NCBI GenBank assembly: GCA_963789175.1
Contig: CAWBJO010000007.1
Span: forward strand, 62,001 to 126,000
Direction of reading: 5' to 3'
Origin: CAWBJO01 sp963789175
GTDB taxonomy: Bacteria > Pseudomonadota > Alphaproteobacteria > Rhizobiales > Aestuariivirgaceae
Length of the DNA: 64,000 nt
Shown: positions 62,455 through 64,000 of the stretch, in pieces
Layout: every line of letters starts with the position of its first letter
Numbering within the stretch: the stretch's first letter is position 1
The notes under the pieces: generated by a model
The model's database searches: none
Told to the model about the DNA's origin: nothing
Seen by the model: the letters and a program-made list of their open reading frames with translations, nothing else
Translations under genes and position numbers: made by a program

Positions 62455-64000
62455 GCCGTGATGCGCTGCCAGGCGAGCCTTGCGTCCTTGCCGAGCGCCA
62501 TCAGGACTTCCTCCACGATGTGGCGGGCGTGGAGGCCGGCATCGTCGTACTGCTCGCGCGGCGAACCGTGCGAGATGAAGCGGTCGGGCAGACACATGGG
62601 GCGAACCTTCACGCGGCCAAGAAGGTCGTCGGCCGCGAGCTGATGCAGGACGTGGGAGCCGAAGCCGCCGATGGCGCCTTCCTCGATGGTGATCAGAACT
62701 TCGTGGTCGCGTGCCAGCCGACGCACGAGGTCGATGTCGAGCGGCTTGGCGAAGCGCGCATCCGCCACGGTCGGATCGAGGCCCAGGCCGGCCAGATCCT
62801 CGGCGGCGCGCAGACATTCATGCAGGCGGGCGCCGAAAGAGAGCAGGGCCACGCGCGTGCCCTCGCGCACGATGCGGCCCTTGCCGATGGCAAGCGGCAC
62901 GCCGGTCTCAGGCAGGTCGACGCCGATGCCTTCGCCGCGCGGATAGCGGAACGCCGAGGGCCGGTCGTCGATCGCCGCCGCCGTTGCGACCATATGCACG
63001 AGCTCCGCCTCGTCCGCCGCCGCCATGACCACCATGTCGGGCAGGCAGGCGAGGAATGCGACGTCGAAGCTTCCGGCGTGGGTTGGCCCATCCTGGCCGA
63101 CCAATCCCGCCCGGTCGATGGCGAACCGCACCGGCAGACGCTGGATCGCCACGTCGTGGACGACCTGGTCGTAGGCGCGCTGGAGGAAGGTCGAATAGAT
63201 CGCGGCGAATGGTTTGTAGCCCTCGGCGGCCAGGCCGGCGGCGAAGGTAACGGCGTGCTGCTCGGCGATGCCTACGTCGAAGGTGCGGTCGGGGAACCGC
63301 TCCTGGAACTTGTCGAGCCCGGTGCCGGACGGCATCGCGGCGGTGATGGCGACGATCTTTTCATCCTTCTCGGCGAGATCCAGCAGCGCCTTCGAGAAGA
63401 CGGAGGTGTAGGTTGGCGCGTTGCCCTTCGCCTTGAGGAACTCCCCGGACTCGGCGTCAAAGGCATTGACGGCGTGGTACTTCTCGCGGTCCTCCTTGGC
63501 GAAGGGGTGTCCCTTGCCCTTCTCCGTCACGACGTGGACGAGGATCGGCCCGAGCTTATCGGCGGTGCGAACGTTCTGGAGAATCGGGACGAGCGTATCG
63601 ATGTTGTGGCCATCGATGGGCCCGACATAGTAGAAGCCGAGCTCCTCGAACAGGGTGCCGCCGAGCATCATGCCGCGTGCGTATTCATCGGCCCGGCGGG
63701 CGGCGGTCTGGAAGCCGCGCGGAAAGCGCTTGGCTAGCTGCTTGGCGATGTCGCGGATCGAGAGGAAAGGCCGCGACGAGACCAGCCACGACAGGTAGTT
63801 GGTCAGTGCGCCGACGGCGGGAGCGATCGACATGCCGTTGTCGTTCAGCACCACGATCATGCGGGATTCCCTGGCGCCGGCGTTGTTCATGGCCTCGTAG
63901 GCCATGCCGGCGCTCATCGCGCCATCGCCGATCACGGTCACCACATGATGTTTCCCGCCGGCAAGATCACGCGCCGTGGCAATTCCGAGACCGGCCGAGA
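62451..64000 (-). CDS. dxs: 1-deoxy-D-xylulose-5-phosphate synthase, N-terminus beyond the window
   Basis: The last 516 residues or so of a protein of about 640. The TPP-binding Gly-Asp-Gly-Ala-Met-Ser-Ala-Gly-Met-Ala-Tyr-Glu-Ala, Ile-Gly-Pro-Ile-Asp-Gly-His, Ala-Glu-Gln-His-Ala-Val-Thr-Phe-Ala-Ala-Gly and Asp-Arg-Ala-Gly-Leu-Val-Gly-Gln-Asp-Gly-Pro-Thr-His motifs are present. It condenses pyruvate and glyceraldehyde-3-phosphate, the first step of the MEP isoprenoid path. The gene reads into the window edge at 64000 with the frame still open, so the start lies outside. It is coupled to the PLP gene downstream (GTGA overlap). Confidence 0.97.
   Translation of the reverse strand, partial: SAGLGIATARDLAGGKHHVVTVIGDGAMSAGMAYEAMNNAGARESRMIVVLNDNGMSIAPAVGALTNYLSWLVSSRPFLSIRDIAKQLAKRFPRGFQTAARRADEYARGMMLGGTLFEELGFYYVGPIDGHNIDTLVPILQNVRTADKLGPILVHVVTEKGKGHPFAKEDREKYHAVNAFDAESGEFLKAKGNAPTYTSVFSKALLDLAEKDEKIVAITAAMPSGTGLDKFQERFPDRTFDVGIAEQHAVTFAAGLAAEGYKPFAAIYSTFLQRAYDQVVHDVAIQRLPVRFAIDRAGLVGQDGPTHAGSFDVAFLACLPDMVVMAAADEAELVHMVATAAAIDDRPSAFRYPRGEGIGVDLPETGVPLAIGKGRIVREGTRVALLSFGARLHECLRAAEDLAGLGLDPTVADARFAKPLDIDLVRRLARDHEVLITIEEGAIGGFGSHVLHQLAADDLLGRVKVRPMCLPDRFISHGSPREQYDDAGLHARHIVEEVLMALGKDARLAWQRITA

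Overview
This window is GC-rich chromosomal DNA from an alphaproteobacterium, most likely of the order Hyphomicrobiales (Rhizobiales). The main reasons are the phosphoglycolate phosphatase / rpiA / glutathione reductase neighbourhood, a class II DAHP synthase, small alphaproteobacterial families (DUF2093, a DUF3035-type lipoprotein, an extensin-like protein), the psd-pssA pair and a small Omp25-like barrel. No rRNA, insertion sequence, integrase or CRISPR array was found. Assignments come from reading motifs only; no database search was possible.

Layout. 0-9.7 kb: envelope and signalling genes (zinc peptidase, DoxX protein, porin-like barrel, M14-like DUF2817 protein, extensin-like protein, and a FecR protein coupled to a CHASE2-GGDEF-EAL protein). 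A small orphan gene at 2960 sits behind a promoter-driven leader of about 240 nt that is rich in mutually exclusive helices and has a possible pseudoknot covering its ribosome site. 9.35-13.45 kb: a compositionally different accessory patch with a truncated GAF gene, a VOC protein and several tiny orphan genes, ending at a tRNA-Val(CAC) gene. 13.5-19.3 kb: gph, gabD, rpiA, gor and an ECF sigma / anti-sigma pair. 19.3-37.2 kb: housekeeping genes (ileS-lspA-lipoprotein-two M16 peptidases-mutL, rsmD, rluB, tadA, purD, xseA, class II DAHP synthase) with an overlapping trio of hydrolase, APH-type kinase-like protein and patatin. 37.4-49.0 kb: two tandem paralogous autotransporters with long beta-helical repeat passengers and near-identical barrels. 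49.0-64.0 kb: two EamA permeases, cysS-cimA, rarD, a LOG-type phosphoribohydrolase, a LysM protein, an Atm1-type ABC exporter, psd-pssA, a Cys/Met-metabolism PLP enzyme and the 3' part of dxs.

Genes acting together: psd and pssA make phosphatidylethanolamine; ileS-lspA and the lipoprotein sit in one run; the two M16 peptidases look like a catalytic / non-catalytic pair; cimA supplies isoleucine precursors; the sigma and anti-sigma genes form an autoregulated switch.

A quality warning runs through the window. xseA, cysS, the LysM gene and pssA are each broken by exactly one extra base, and both autotransporter passengers carry many extra bases and almost no losses. Because cysS and pssA are normally essential, and the pssA insertion lies in the catalytic-motif codon, most of these are probably insertion-type sequencing errors. 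The genes are annotated here across the breaks.
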